60,574 bases of DNA. It comes from Polaromonas sp. UBA4122. GTDB taxonomy: Bacteria; Pseudomonadota; Gammaproteobacteria; Burkholderiales; Burkholderiaceae_C. The DNA is taken from the NCBI GenBank assembly GCA_002381615.1, contig DFWY01000027.1:1-60574 (forward strand). The letters are read 5' to 3'. The notes below the pieces were generated by a model. The model was not told where the DNA came from, did not search any database, and saw nothing but the letters and a program-made list of their open reading frames with translations. Below are positions 1-8,687 of this stretch, in pieces. A program made the translations under genes and the position numbers. The number at the start of each line of letters is the position of its first letter. The stretch's first letter is position 1.

Positions 1-1
1 G

Positions 2-91
2 CTGATGCCCCGCGATCTTGCTGCGGATAGCTGGATAAATGTGGACCTCTTCAAGAATCGGGCGTGGCATAAAGAGCTCCAGAAAAGTTGA
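2..91 (+). CDS. C-terminal end of an unrecognised protein (partial)
   Basis: An open frame enters from the left edge and stops with TGA at 89-91, encoding about 29 residues rich in Trp, Lys and Asp. The amino-acid make-up looks protein-like, but I do not recognise the family and the start lies outside the window. It would belong to the decayed element that ends at the tRNA near 1240. It could equally be a chance open frame. Confidence 0.25.
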   Translation: MMPRDLAADSWINVDLFKNRAWHKELQKS

Positions 92-399
92 ATAACGACA
101 GTATGCACCGCCACACGAACCAAAAAATGGCCCGTGCGTAGATGCGCGGGGTAGTTGTCGAATCGGCACCAGAGGCTCTCGCTGCATTAGAGTCCGGGTG
201 GAAGGCGTTGGTGATTGGTTCGGAGGAGAAACTGCTCGTTGAGACTTATAGTGCGGTTTGTCAAGGCGAACACAAGTCGATCAGCATTCGGTTACCGGGT
301 GCGATCGTCGTGGTCATCCCTGAACCTGGGTAGGCGTGGGGATGAAGGGGCGGGGTATACGAGGGATATATGTCTATCGCCCCGGCGTGGTTGGCTCCC
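92..399. other. Stretch without a supportable gene, left edge
   Basis: A 63-residue open frame at 142-333 has no recognisable motif and no convincing ribosome-binding site, so I do not call it. Nothing else is visible here. Confidence 0.4.
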
Positions 400-1144
400 T
401 CAATCTGCCGCTTCTGGTTGCACTGGCTGGGTTGGACGCGCTGTTACTGCGCGCAGCTCAAATCCATAGTCGATGGCTTCCAGCAGTCGCTGTTTATTCA
501 GAACGGGCAGCTTGCCTTCATATCCCCCTGGCTACCTTTTTCATCACCGGCATGACCTGTTATTGGCCCAACATCAATACTTGGCAATGTATTGTTGGCT
601 CGCGTCAATAGTGTGTGCCGGACGGAGTGCATGCCAGTGATCTTAAAGAATGGAGTGTTGTCGCGCAGTCCGATCTCTTCAAGGAACTCCCGGAACCATT
701 TTTCGGCCTGCGTGCTGGCACGTCCGTTGTTTGGACTCCAACTCGGAAAGATCTGTTTGGCTCCCCGGCGTTGAAGTGACTCCAGATAGTCCAGAAAGCC
801 GAGTTTGACCAGCGTTGAGGGATGGCTACGTTTCGACGTGAGACCTTGTTCTTGGTGGTCTTTTTTACCCCTTTCTCGCTTTCCGTCATGTTCGTAATCC
901 AGAAATACGGTACACCGCTGTCCGGGTCGTCGAGAATGTCCGTCATTGGATTCAATTGGCAGATTTCGCGAACCCGAGCGCCGGTGAAGAGGCCGATCAA
1001 TGGTAACGCTTTGGCACGATCACCTGTCTTAAGCGTCCTGGTGAACTCACGCTAGCCAACCATTTTGCGCAACTCGACTGGAACTTGAATGCGGAAGTAG
1101 AAATTGTCGCCGCGCCTCTGCATGAATGGGTGAATGTGAGCCAT
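400..1144 (-). pseudogene. Tyrosine recombinase (phage/island integrase) pseudogene
   Basis: Read on the minus strand from an ATG at 1144, the first residues (M-A-H-I-H-P-F-M-Q-R-R-G-D-N-F-Y-F-R) look like the N-terminus of DUF6538-type integrases. After an in-frame stop and a shift, the sequence runs from REFTRTLKTGDRAKAL straight into the catalytic-domain motif GLFTGARVREICQL, so most of the SAM-like core domain is missing. A further frame change near 830 restores HPSTLVKLGFLDYLE, then MHSVRHTL (the H-x-x-R box) and ITGHAG. A last shift near 520 restores LEAIDYGFEL, which carries the catalytic tyrosine. The remnant is about 745 bp against roughly 1.2-1.5 kb for intact members, so it has an internal deletion and at least three frame breaks. 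It lies directly downstream of the tRNA-Ala 3' end and in the same direction, the usual layout for an island integrated into a tRNA gene. Confidence 0.85.
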
Positions 1145-1239
1145 GACTTCCAGAGCGCGCTGTAGCACTCTTATGTAGCAAATTCATAAAAGCTACAAAC
1201 ATCAATGGCTTACAGAACCCACCTCTGAAAACGGGACTG

Positions 1240-1315
1240 TGGTGGAGAGGAGGAGGATCGAACTCCCGACCTCTGCATTGCGAACGCAGCGCTCTCCCAG
1301 CTGAGCTACCCCCCC
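1240..1315 (-). tRNA. tRNA-Ala (anticodon CGC)
   Basis: The minus strand folds as a full cloverleaf. The acceptor stem pairs GGGGGGG with CCTCTCC, allowing G-U pairs. The D arm is GCTC-AGCTGGGA-GAGC, the anticodon stem is CTGCG/TGCAG with loop TTCGCAA, and the T arm is GGGAG-TTCGATC-CTCCT. Anticodon CGC reads GCG (Ala). The 3' CCA is encoded (1240-1242). The 3' end faces the integrase pseudogene at 400-1144, so this tRNA was probably the attachment site of the decayed element. Confidence 0.93.
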
Positions 1316-1754
1316 AACAATTGGCAGTCTAACAATAAATCGGATGCTGGGCCAAATGTTTTTTAGTAGATCGCCAACGAACGATCGTTGTTGCAACTAA
1401 CAAGGCTTGGCTTTGGGGCTTCAAGGTAGGGGTGGAGTGTGTGAAAGAACTGAATCAGGCTTTGCGCCAGCAACGGAATGGCTGGAGTGAATGCCTACCA
1501 TGGCACTATCACTCATGACATGTCCAAGACGCAACAGACGAGGACGCTTTTATAAATGACGATGCTTATGACGGTATTTTTCGGAATCAACTTTGCAGAA
1601 CCTGGCATTCAGGCGGGTTTCAAGCGATTTTTTGGTTCCGGCCGCGCCACGGTGCTCTGCTATAAAAAGAATAGCAAGCACCGCATAAATCCCTGCTGAA
1701 CTGCGTGAGCATGGCAATGCATGCAGGTGCTTGCAGCTCATCCCGCACGCTGCC
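1316..1754. other. Intergenic region without a supportable gene
   Basis: About 440 bp between tRNA-Ala and the epimerase-like gene. A 63-residue minus-strand frame at 1550-1741 has no recognisable motif. Around 1660-1675 a GCTATAAAAAGAATAGC segment resembles half of the dispersed repeat described elsewhere in this window. A GTAGC...GCTAC inverted repeat lies on the other side of the tRNA, near 1175-1197. Confidence 0.4.
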
Positions 1755-2678
1755 TCAAGCGCGCAAACCCGCCGCCACCGTCGGGTAGCGCAGCGCCAGC
1801 TTCAGTTCCTTTTTCAGCCGCTGGTTGTCGAGTCGCCGTGACTCGCCCATGAAACTCAGCAGCATCAAGGGCATTTGCTCCTGCGCTGTGCTGCGCGGCA
1901 GTCGTGGGGGCCTTGGCAACTGGTAAAGGTCGGCAGCCAGATCAAAGTAGTCGCCCATCTTCATCTGCGTATCGTCGCTGGCATGGGTGATGCGCTGCGG
2001 CTTGCCGCGCCACAGGGCTGCCAGGCAGGCTCTGGCCAGGTCGTCGGCATGGATGTGGTTGGTGTAAACGTCGTCCTCCGCCCGCAGCACGGACGTGCCC
2101 TTGAGCAGCCGCCCGCGCGGCGTGCCGCCTTCGCGATCGGTCGCATAAATGCCCGGAATGCGCAGAATGTGTACCTGCGTGCCGGTGGCGCGCCCAAACA
2201 GGCGCAGGTGGCTTTCTGCATGCACGCGGCGCTGGGAACGCGGTGTGTCGGGATTCACGCGCCGCGTTTCGCTCACCCAGTCGCCCTGGCAGTCGCCATA
2301 AACCCCACTGGTCGAACCGTAGACCAGCGAGTACGGCAGGCTGCGTAAGCGCAGGGCGCGCAGCAGGGCCAGCGTGCGGGGATCGCTGCGCCAGTCCGGG
2401 TTGTCGCTGGGGGGCGGTGCCAGATGCACCACGCGGGTCGCCAACCCGGCCAGCCGACGCAAGGTGGCGCTGTCATCCAGATTGCCTTGCAAGGGGGTAA
2501 TGCCCTGCGCACGCAGGGCGGGCATGCGCTCGGCAGACGATGTGAGGGCCATCCGCTTGAGCCGGGAAGGCAACTGGCGGGCCACGCGCTGGCCCACATC
2601 ACCGCAGCCCACGATCAACACACGCTCACGGCGGAAACGGAAAGGCAGCGCGCCAAGGGGGTTTAGGTTTGAAGGCAA
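1755..2678 (-). CDS. NAD(P)-binding Rossmann-fold protein, epimerase/dehydratase family
   Basis: Near the N-terminus the glycine motif VLIVGCGDVGQRVAR marks a Rossmann nucleotide-binding fold. Further on come the strand VVHLAPPP and YGSTSGVYGD, where a Tyr in an S-x-G-V-Y-G context matches extended SDR epimerases of the YeeZ/SDR-like group. The substrate is not predictable. The open frame reaches 2843, but that start would run far into the divergent reductase gene. A TTG at 2678 gives about 307 residues and places the Rossmann motif near residue 20, as expected, although no clear Shine-Dalgarno precedes it. The gene is divergent from the flavin reductase at 2752, with only about 70 bp between them. 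Confidence 0.75.
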   Translation of the reverse strand: MPSNLNPLGALPFRFRRERVLIVGCGDVGQRVARQLPSRLKRMALTSSAERMPALRAQGITPLQGNLDDSATLRRLAGLATRVVHLAPPPSDNPDWRSDPRTLALLRALRLRSLPYSLVYGSTSGVYGDCQGDWVSETRRVNPDTPRSQRRVHAESHLRLFGRATGTQVHILRIPGIYATDREGGTPRGRLLKGTSVLRAEDDVYTNHIHADDLARACLAALWRGKPQRITHASDDTQMKMGDYFDLAADLYQLPRPPRLPRSTAQEQMPLMLLSFMGESRRLDNQRLKKELKLALRYPTVAAGLRA

Positions 2679-2751
2679 AATTGGGTTTTGCTGGAAAACC
2701 AGCCAGGTTAAATGAAAAATTGAACAACAGAACTTGCCAAGGATACCGAAT

Positions 2752-3792
2752 ATGAGCTTCAACGTGACCGTGCAACCCAGCGGCAGGGCCTTTATCGTCA
2801 ATAAGGACGAGGTCTTGCTGGCGGCAGCCATTCGCCAGGGCATTGGCCTGCCTTACGGCTGCAAGGACGGCGCCTGCGGGTCCTGCAAGTGCAAGAAGCT
2901 CGAAGGCACCGTGACCCTTGGTGCACACCAGCTCAAGGCCTTGTCGCCCGAAGAAGAAGCCAATGGCTTTATTCTGACCTGCTGCGCCACGGCGCATACC
3001 GACGTGGTCATCGAATCGCGCCAGGTGACCGACGAGAGCGCCTTTCCCGTCAAGAAAATGCCTGCGCGTGTGAGCAGCCTGGCGCGTGTCTCGCACGACG
3101 TGATGGTGATTCGCCTGCAGTTGCCCGCCAGCGACGTGTTCAAGTACCACGCCGGTCAATACGTGGAATTTCTGCTGCGTGATGGTGACCGCCGTGCCTA
3201 CTCCATGGCCAACGCACCGCATACCCAGGCCGACAACCCGAGCGTGGAATTGCACATTCGCCACATGCCGGGCGGCAAATTCACCGAGCACGTGTTCAGC
3301 ACGATGAAAGAGAAAGAAATTTTGCGGATTGAAGGGCCTTATGGCAGCTTTTTCCTGCGCGAAGACAGCAACAAGCCCATGGTACTGCTGGCTTCCGGCA
3401 CGGGCTTTGCGCCGATCAAGGCGCTGATCGAACACATGCAGTACAAGAACATCATGCGCCCCGCCGTGCTGTACTGGGGCGGGCGCCGCCCGGCCGACCT
3501 GTACATGAATGACTGGGTACTGGCCAAAGTGGCCGAGATGCCCCACCTGAAATACGTCCCGGTGATCTCCGACGCCTTGCCTGAAGACCACTGGACCGGC
3601 CGCACCGGTTTTGTTCACAAAACGGTTCTGGAAGATTTTTCAGACCTGTCTGGCCACCAGGTCTATGCCTGCGGCGCGCCGATTGTGGTGGACTCGGCCC
3701 GCGCCGAATACAGCGCGCTGGCGGGCTTACCGGCCGAAGAGTTTTACGCCGACTCGTTCACCACGGAGGCCGACAAGGCCAAGGCCGCTTAA
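2752..3792 (+). CDS. 2Fe-2S ferredoxin-type NAD(P)H-flavin reductase (CDP-6-deoxy-glucoseen reductase-like)
   Basis: The N-terminal ferredoxin domain carries the plant-type cluster CKDGACGSCKCK plus a downstream Cys in LTCCATAH (about residues 35-80). An FAD-binding domain follows, with the R-A-Y-S-M-A-N motif and HIRHMPGGKFTEHVF. The NAD-binding part has LASGTGFAPIKALIEH and ends with YACGAP. This cluster-flavin-NAD order matches AscD/CDP-6-deoxy-delta-3,4-glucoseen reductases and oxygenase reductases. In Comamonadaceae such genes often sit outside sugar pathways, so the true electron acceptor is unknown. The ATG at 2752 is preferred over the upstream TTG at 2734 because an AAGGA-like site precedes it. 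Length is 346 residues, normal for the family. Confidence 0.85.
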   Translation: MSFNVTVQPSGRAFIVNKDEVLLAAAIRQGIGLPYGCKDGACGSCKCKKLEGTVTLGAHQLKALSPEEEANGFILTCCATAHTDVVIESRQVTDESAFPVKKMPARVSSLARVSHDVMVIRLQLPASDVFKYHAGQYVEFLLRDGDRRAYSMANAPHTQADNPSVELHIRHMPGGKFTEHVFSTMKEKEILRIEGPYGSFFLREDSNKPMVLLASGTGFAPIKALIEHMQYKNIMRPAVLYWGGRRPADLYMNDWVLAKVAEMPHLKYVPVISDALPEDHWTGRTGFVHKTVLEDFSDLSGHQVYACGAPIVVDSARAEYSALAGLPAEEFYADSFTTEADKAKAA

Positions 3793-3856
3793 CACGCCTT
3801 AAGACTGGGGAATGCGACCACACCGGGCCGTCTTACTTTTTTTGCACAATACGCCT

Positions 3857-4882
3857 ATGAAACCTCATCCAACCACCCCCCGCATGTTCAGCCTGAAATC
3901 ACTCGTCACGAGCGCCGCGCTGCTTGCGGGCGCCCTCACGGCCGCGTTGGCGCCGCCCGCCATGGCGCAAAGCGCCACGCCATCCAACAAGATCATGCGC
4001 ATCATCGTGCCTTACGCGCCCGGTGGCCCGATTGACGTGACAGCCCGCCTGCTGGCCGAGCGCGTGAAGGACACGCTCGGCACCGTGATCATCGAAAACC
4101 GTCCCGGGGCCGGTGGCAACATCGGCGTGGACGCGATTGCCAAGGCGCCGCCCGATGGGCTGACCGTTGGCATTGCCGCCGTAGCCACGCATGCCATCAA
4201 CCCGTGGCTCTACAGCAAGATGCCCTACAACGCGGCCACCGACTTTGCGCCCATCACGCAAATGGTGCGTGTGCCCAATGTGCTGGTCATGAATGCCGAC
4301 ACGGCGCGGCGCCTGAACATCAACACGCTGGCCGATCTCATCCAATATGCCAAAGCCAACCCGGCCAAGCTCAACTATGCCAGCGGCGGCAACGGCAGTG
4401 CGGGCCACCTGGCCGGTGAAATGTTCAAGGCGCAGGCCGGTATCTTTGCACTGCATATTCCGTACAACGGCGGCAACCCGGCACAACTGGCCTTGCTGAG
4501 CGGCCAGGTCGATTTCAATTTTGACAACCTCGCCACCGCCTCCGCCAACATCAAGGCCGGCAAGCTCAAGGCGCTGGCTGTGACAACTGCCAAACGCAGC
4601 GCTGCACTGCCCGACATTCCTGCGATGGCCGAAACCCTCAAAGGGTTTGAGATCGACACCTGGTGGGGACTGGTCGCACCGGCCGCTACGCCGAAGGACG
4701 TGGTGGCCAGACTCAACCAGGCTTTTGTTGCCGCACTGAACTCGCCCGAGGTCAAAACCCGCTTTGCCATGCTGATGGCGGAACCGGTCGCGAATATGCC
4801 GGAGCAGTTCGGCGCCTTCATGAAAAGCGAACGGGCGAAGTATGAAAAAGTGGTGAAGGCATCAGGCGCCAGGGTAGATTGA
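3857..4882 (+). CDS. Bug/TctC-family periplasmic solute-binding protein
   Basis: A cleavable signal peptide is visible (hydrophobic LVTSAALLAGALTAALA ending near A-M-A-Q). The mature protein has Bug-family hallmarks: IRIIVPYAPGGPID-like start (here MRIIVPYAPGGPIDV), VIIENRPGAGGNIG, and later LAVTTAKRSAALPDIPAMAE. These proteins bind small carboxylates for tripartite tricarboxylate transporters or two-component sensing. No tctA/tctB genes lie beside it, so it is an orphan receptor, common in Burkholderiales. ATG 3857 is used; 3884 is an alternative that still keeps the signal peptide. Confidence 0.9.
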   Translation: MKPHPTTPRMFSLKSLVTSAALLAGALTAALAPPAMAQSATPSNKIMRIIVPYAPGGPIDVTARLLAERVKDTLGTVIIENRPGAGGNIGVDAIAKAPPDGLTVGIAAVATHAINPWLYSKMPYNAATDFAPITQMVRVPNVLVMNADTARRLNINTLADLIQYAKANPAKLNYASGGNGSAGHLAGEMFKAQAGIFALHIPYNGGNPAQLALLSGQVDFNFDNLATASANIKAGKLKALAVTTAKRSAALPDIPAMAETLKGFEIDTWWGLVAPAATPKDVVARLNQAFVAALNSPEVKTRFAMLMAEPVANMPEQFGAFMKSERAKYEKVVKASGARVD

Positions 4883-4891
4883 ATTAAATAG

Positions 4892-4952
4892 TCTTTTATG
4901 GCTCTAGACCACTGAATACGGGCGCATGCAGCTATTGAATTGATAGCATTTA
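4892..4952 (+). repeat. Dispersed about 60-bp repeat (family A), forward copy
   Basis: It contains TTTTATGGCTCTAGACC, then CGGGCGCATGCAGCTAT and TTGATAGCA. The same pattern recurs at 21853-21912, 42629-42696 and 54440-54500 in this orientation and elsewhere inverted. It lies just after the Bug-protein stop codon. A copy in the opposite orientation follows at 5002-5064, so together they form a large imperfect inverted repeat between two convergent genes. Confidence 0.7.
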
Positions 4953-5001
4953 ACCTGGCTGACATGCCGGGTCTCGCCGTGGCTTTCCAGCAAAGTGAGC
5001 C

Positions 5002-5064
5002 GCTACAAAATCAATAGCTACTCAGGAAGACAAAACGGGAGCTAGAGCCCTAAAGCACTTAAAA
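5002..5064 (-). repeat. Dispersed about 60-bp repeat (family A), inverted copy
   Basis: It reads GCTACAAAATCAATAGCTA, then GGGAGCTAGAGCCC and a T/A-rich end on the plus strand, the reverse complement of the family pattern. It abuts the livF stop codon at 5065. Confidence 0.65.
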
Positions 5065-5781
5065 CTACTCGCCCAAATAAGCCGCGCGAACCCGCGGATC
5101 GTTGAGCAATTCTTTGGCGTCGCCGTTCATGGTGACGTTACCCGACTCCATGACATAGCCCCGGTTCGCAATGCCTAGCGCGCGGCTGGCGTTTTGCTCA
5201 ACGAGCAGGATGGTCACGCCGCGCGCAGAGACGTCGCGCACCACCTCAAAAACCTTGTCCACCATGATGGGCGACAGCCCCATGGACGGTTCATCGAGCA
5301 GCAACACCTTGGGTCGGCTCATCAGCCCGCGGCCCATCGCCAGCATCTGCTGCTCACCGCCGGACAGGGTACCCGCCAACTGGTCCTTGCGCTCACGCAG
5401 GCGCGGGAACAGCTCAAACATCTTCTCGATGTCGGCGGCTATTTCCTGCTTGTCGTTGCGGATATAGGCGCCCATCTTCAGGTTTTCGGCAATGGTCATG
5501 CGGGTGAACACACCGCGGCCCTCAGGCACCATGGCCAGACCTTCTTTCACCAGATCCCATGCACCGCGGCCCCTGATGCTTTTGCCCAGGTATTCGATGT
5601 CACCCTCCAGCATCGGCAGAGTGCCGGTAATGGCTTTCATGGTGGTGGTTTTGCCGGCGCCATTGGAGCCGATCAGGGTCACCAGTTCGCCCTCGTTGAC
5701 TTCAAAGTCAATGCCCTTGACCGCCTGGATGCCGCCGTAGGCCACTTTGAGGCCCTTCACTTTAAGCAGTGTGTTTGCCAT
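5065..5781 (-). CDS. livF: Branched-chain amino acid ABC transporter ATP-binding protein LivF
   Basis: One of two cytoplasmic ATPases that drive uptake of branched-chain amino acids or related compounds. Walker A is GSNGAGKTTTMKAI, the signature motif is LSGGEQQMLAMGRGL, Walker B is VLLLDEPSMGL, and the H-loop region follows (LLVEQNASRAL). At 238 residues it has normal LivF length. It is last in the minus-strand order livH-livM-livG-livF and lies 52 nt after livG. No periplasmic binding protein (LivJ/LivK) is in the cluster, so substrate specificity cannot be read here. Confidence 0.93.
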   Translation of the reverse strand: MANTLLKVKGLKVAYGGIQAVKGIDFEVNEGELVTLIGSNGAGKTTTMKAITGTLPMLEGDIEYLGKSIRGRGAWDLVKEGLAMVPEGRGVFTRMTIAENLKMGAYIRNDKQEIAADIEKMFELFPRLRERKDQLAGTLSGGEQQMLAMGRGLMSRPKVLLLDEPSMGLSPIMVDKVFEVVRDVSARGVTILLVEQNASRALGIANRGYVMESGNVTMNGDAKELLNDPRVRAAYLGE

Positions 5782-5833
5782 TGTTATTTCCTTGCGGGAT
5801 AGACCTTTAGCTCTGCCCCCAACTGTTTAAGAC

Positions 5834-6601
5834 TCAATGACCTGTGCCCAGATAGGCGGTAATCACTTTTTCGTTTTTCTGCACGTCGGCGGGCGCCCCT
5901 TCGGCAATCTGCTTGCCGTAGTCGAGCACGGTCACGCGGTCGCACAGGCCCATGACCAGTTTCACGTCGTGCTCAATCAGCAGGATGGTGCGGTTGTCCT
6001 TGCGGATCCGGTCTATCAGTTCGCGCAGTTGCACTTTTTCAGTGGCGTTCATGCCGGCGGCCGGCTCGTCCAGCGCAATCAGCTGTGGATCGGTGGCGAG
6101 CGCCCGGGCGATCTCCAGACGTCGCTGGTCGCCATAGCTCAGTGTCCGCGCCTTGAAGTCGGCGTACTTGCCGATGCCCACGTAATCCAGCAACTCCTGG
6201 GAACGCTTGGCAATGGCGGCTTCTTCCTGCTTGAAGCCCGGGGTGCGAAAAACCGCGCCCAACAGGCCCGAGTAGGTACGTATGTGGCGACCAACCATCA
6301 CGTTCTCAAGTGCCGTCATGTCCGCAAACAGGCGGATGTTCTGAAAGGTGCGGGCAATGCCCGCTTTGGCCACTTCATGCACCGCCGTGGGCTTGTAGGG
6401 CTTGCCGGCCAGTTCAAACGTGCCACTGTCCGGCGTATAAAGGCCGGTCAGCACATTGAAGAACGTGGTTTTGCCGGCACCGTTGGGGCCAATCAGGCCA
6501 TAGACCTGTCCGCGCTGAATATGAATACCCACATCGCTGAGGGCCTGCAAACCGCCAAAGCGTTTGGAAACACCGGCAACTTTAAGAATGGTTTCGCTCA
6601 T
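5834..6601 (-). CDS. livG: Branched-chain amino acid ABC transporter ATP-binding protein LivG
   Basis: The second ATPase of the transporter. Walker A is GPNGAGKTTFFNVL, the signature is LSYGDQRRLEIARAL and Walker B is LIALDEPAAGM. The long C-terminal portion (IRKDNRTILLIEHDVKLVM, then VLDYGKQIAEG) is typical of LivG. ATG 6601 is preferred to ATG 6607 because an AAGGAG site stands 7 nt upstream of 6601 but only 1 nt from 6607. The gene starts 11 nt after the livM stop, so the two are translated as one operon. Confidence 0.92.
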   Translation of the reverse strand: MSETILKVAGVSKRFGGLQALSDVGIHIQRGQVYGLIGPNGAGKTTFFNVLTGLYTPDSGTFELAGKPYKPTAVHEVAKAGIARTFQNIRLFADMTALENVMVGRHIRTYSGLLGAVFRTPGFKQEEAAIAKRSQELLDYVGIGKYADFKARTLSYGDQRRLEIARALATDPQLIALDEPAAGMNATEKVQLRELIDRIRKDNRTILLIEHDVKLVMGLCDRVTVLDYGKQIAEGAPADVQKNEKVITAYLGTGH

Positions 6602-6612
6602 GTCCATTCTCC

Positions 6613-7698
6613 TTAGCTTTTAATGGGCTTGACCAACGACTTGCCGTGCTCTGACGAGGGCCACAGACCGCGCGGACGCATCAGCATGATGATGATCATG
6701 GCCAGCGCAATCAACAGCTGGCGCAAGATGGCAGAGTCCAGCCGGCCATCGGTCATGGCCTGCAGCGGCCCAGCCACATAGCGCAGCACCTCCGGCAGCG
6801 CTGCCAGCATCAGCGCGCCCAGAATCACGCCGGGCAAATGGCCGATGCCGCCCAACACCACCATGGCCACAATCATGATCGACTCCATCAGGCTGAACGA
6901 CTCGGGGGAGACAAAACCCTGGAAGGCCGCAAACATCGAACCCGACACGCCGCCAAACGTGGCACCCATGCCGAACGCCAGCAGCTTCAGGTTGCGGGTG
7001 TTGATGCCCATGGCCTTGGCGGCAATTTCGTCTTCACGAATCGCCATCCAGGCACGGCCGACGCGTGAATTTTCCAGCCGGTGGCAAATGATGACCGAAA
7101 CGATCACTAACGCCAGAAAGAGGTAGTAGTACATCGAGACCGAGGTGACCTCAAACCCGAAGAATTGATGGGACTTGCCCAGATCGAGGCCAAAAAACTT
7201 CATGGAGTCGATTTGGTTGATGCCTTTGGGTCCGTTGGTCAGGTTGATCGGACGGTCCAGGTTGTTCAGGAACACCCGGATGATTTCACCAAAGCCGAGC
7301 GTCACGATGGCCAGGTAGTCACCGCGCAGCTTGAGCGTCGGCGCGCCCAGCAACACACCAAACAGCCCTGCCACCGCGGCAGCGACCGGAATGGTGGCCC
7401 AGATCGGCAGATGCAGGCCATTGGGAAAGGCCGCTGCAATGGACGGAAAGGCTTCTGCCAGATGGGGCGAGCCGAGCAGCGCAAACAGATAGGCACCCAC
7501 CGCGAAAAATGCAACATAGCCCAGGTCCAGCAGACCGGCGTAGCCGACCACAATGTTGAGCCCGAGCGCCAGCATCACATAGAGCAGCGACATGTCCAAA
7601 ATGCGTACCCAGGCGTTGCCGCCTTGCTGCAGCAACAGAGGCAGCACCAGCAGCGCGGCTGCGGCCATTAAAAAAGTAAGCAGTTTGTTGGGTTTCAT
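6613..7698 (-). CDS. livM: Branched-chain amino acid ABC transporter permease LivM
   Basis: A polytopic inner-membrane permease with many hydrophobic helices. It carries LivM landmarks: ALGLNIVVGYAGLLDLGY near residue 45, LRGDYLAIVTLGFGEI near 125, and GGIGHLPGVILGALM near the C-terminus. Length is 361 residues. An AAGGAG site lies 8 nt before the ATG at 7698. It pairs with LivH to form the translocation path. Confidence 0.92.
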   Translation of the reverse strand: MKPNKLLTFLMAAAALLVLPLLLQQGGNAWVRILDMSLLYVMLALGLNIVVGYAGLLDLGYVAFFAVGAYLFALLGSPHLAEAFPSIAAAFPNGLHLPIWATIPVAAAVAGLFGVLLGAPTLKLRGDYLAIVTLGFGEIIRVFLNNLDRPINLTNGPKGINQIDSMKFFGLDLGKSHQFFGFEVTSVSMYYYLFLALVIVSVIICHRLENSRVGRAWMAIREDEIAAKAMGINTRNLKLLAFGMGATFGGVSGSMFAAFQGFVSPESFSLMESIMIVAMVVLGGIGHLPGVILGALMLAALPEVLRYVAGPLQAMTDGRLDSAILRQLLIALAMIIIMLMRPRGLWPSSEHGKSLVKPIKS

Positions 7699-7757
7699 CA
7701 GAATTTCTCCTTAACTCTCAGCGGGGTATCGGCTTGAACAGCAGCGCAAGGGCAGGC

Positions 7758-8687
7758 TCACGCCCGGTCGGCCACACGTTCACCCAGCAAGCCCGATGGC
7801 CGGAGCGTGAGCACAAAAATCAGCACGATAAAGGCAAAAATATCGGAGTACTGGCTGCCCAGCACGCCACCGGTCAGCGGACCGATGTAGCCGGCACCGA
7901 TGGATTCAATCAGCCCCAGCAAAATGCCGCCCAGCACGGCACCACCCAGGTTGCCGATGCCGCCAAACACGGCGGCGGTAAAGGCCTTGAGGCCGGGCAA
8001 AAAGCCCATGGTGTGCTGGACCGTTCCGTAGTTGGAGGCATACATCACGCCCGCCAGCGCGGCCAGAACGGCACCGATGATGAAGGTGGCGGAAATGACG
8101 GTATCGGGCCGCACCCCCATCAGCGCCGCAACGCGCGGGTTCTCGGCGGTGGCCCGCATGGCACGCCCCAGCTTGGTGTAGTGCACCAGCCACATCAGCA
8201 CCGACAGCGAAACCGCTGTGGCGCCCAAAATGAAAAGCTGAGTCACGGTAATCACGGCGCCGCCGAACTGGTAGGGCTCGGGGGGCAGCAGCGTGGGATA
8301 GGGCTTGTAGTTGGGCTTCCAGATGATCATGGCCAGCGTCTGCAGCAGCAGCGACATGCCGATGGCGGTGATCAGTGGCGCCAGTCTGGGCGAATTGCGC
8401 AGGGGCCGGTAGGCAATTTTTTCAATCGCGAAATTCAGCGCCCCGCACACAACGAAGGCTATCAACAGTGAAATCAGCAAAATCAGCCACCCCGGTGCGC
8501 CTGGCATGGCTTCCTGCATCCAGCCGATGACGGTCCAGCTGGTGAGCGCGCCCACCATCAAGACCTCGCCATGCGCAAAATTGATCAGGCTGATAATGCC
8601 GTACACCATGGTGTAGCCCAGGGCGATCAGGGCATACATGCTGCCCAGGACCAGACCATTGATGATCTGCTGTAGCAATACGTCCAT
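7758..8687 (-). CDS. livH: Branched-chain amino acid ABC transporter permease LivH
   Basis: The first gene of the livHMGF cluster. The N-terminus QQIINGLVLGSMYALIALG and the motif LINFAHGEVLMVGA are diagnostic of LivH, as is the C-terminal VFGGIGNLGGAVLGG. Eight or so hydrophobic segments fit an inner-membrane permease. ATG 8687 is chosen over 8699 because a GGAGAG site precedes 8687 at normal spacing. The cluster promoter should lie in 8688-8945. Confidence 0.92.
   Translation of the reverse strand: MDVLLQQIINGLVLGSMYALIALGYTMVYGIISLINFAHGEVLMVGALTSWTVIGWMQEAMPGAPGWLILLISLLIAFVVCGALNFAIEKIAYRPLRNSPRLAPLITAIGMSLLLQTLAMIIWKPNYKPYPTLLPPEPYQFGGAVITVTQLFILGATAVSLSVLMWLVHYTKLGRAMRATAENPRVAALMGVRPDTVISATFIIGAVLAALAGVMYASNYGTVQHTMGFLPGLKAFTAAVFGGIGNLGGAVLGGILLGLIESIGAGYIGPLTGGVLGSQYSDIFAFIVLIFVLTLRPSGLLGERVADRA

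Noticed and set aside
142-333. 63-residue plus-strand frame near the left edge
   Set aside because: No ribosome-binding site or family; lies in a decayed island.
1240-1290. A second copy of the tRNA 3' end in the window as the other attachment site
   Set aside because: I looked near the right-hand defence region and elsewhere and saw no matching repeat; the other end must lie left of the window or be lost.
1202-1396. A 64-residue minus-strand protein containing GVAQLGERCVRN
   Set aside because: This is the well-known false translation of a tRNA; the stretch is tRNA-Ala read as protein.
2626-3618. Long minus-strand frame opposite the flavin reductase
   Set aside because: It mirrors a well-supported gene with cluster and FAD motifs; no motif is visible on the antisense side. 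The high GC content produces many such frames.
5002-5064. The repeat after livF as an ordinary rho-independent terminator
   Set aside because: It has no clean stem plus T run; its sequence matches the dispersed family better.
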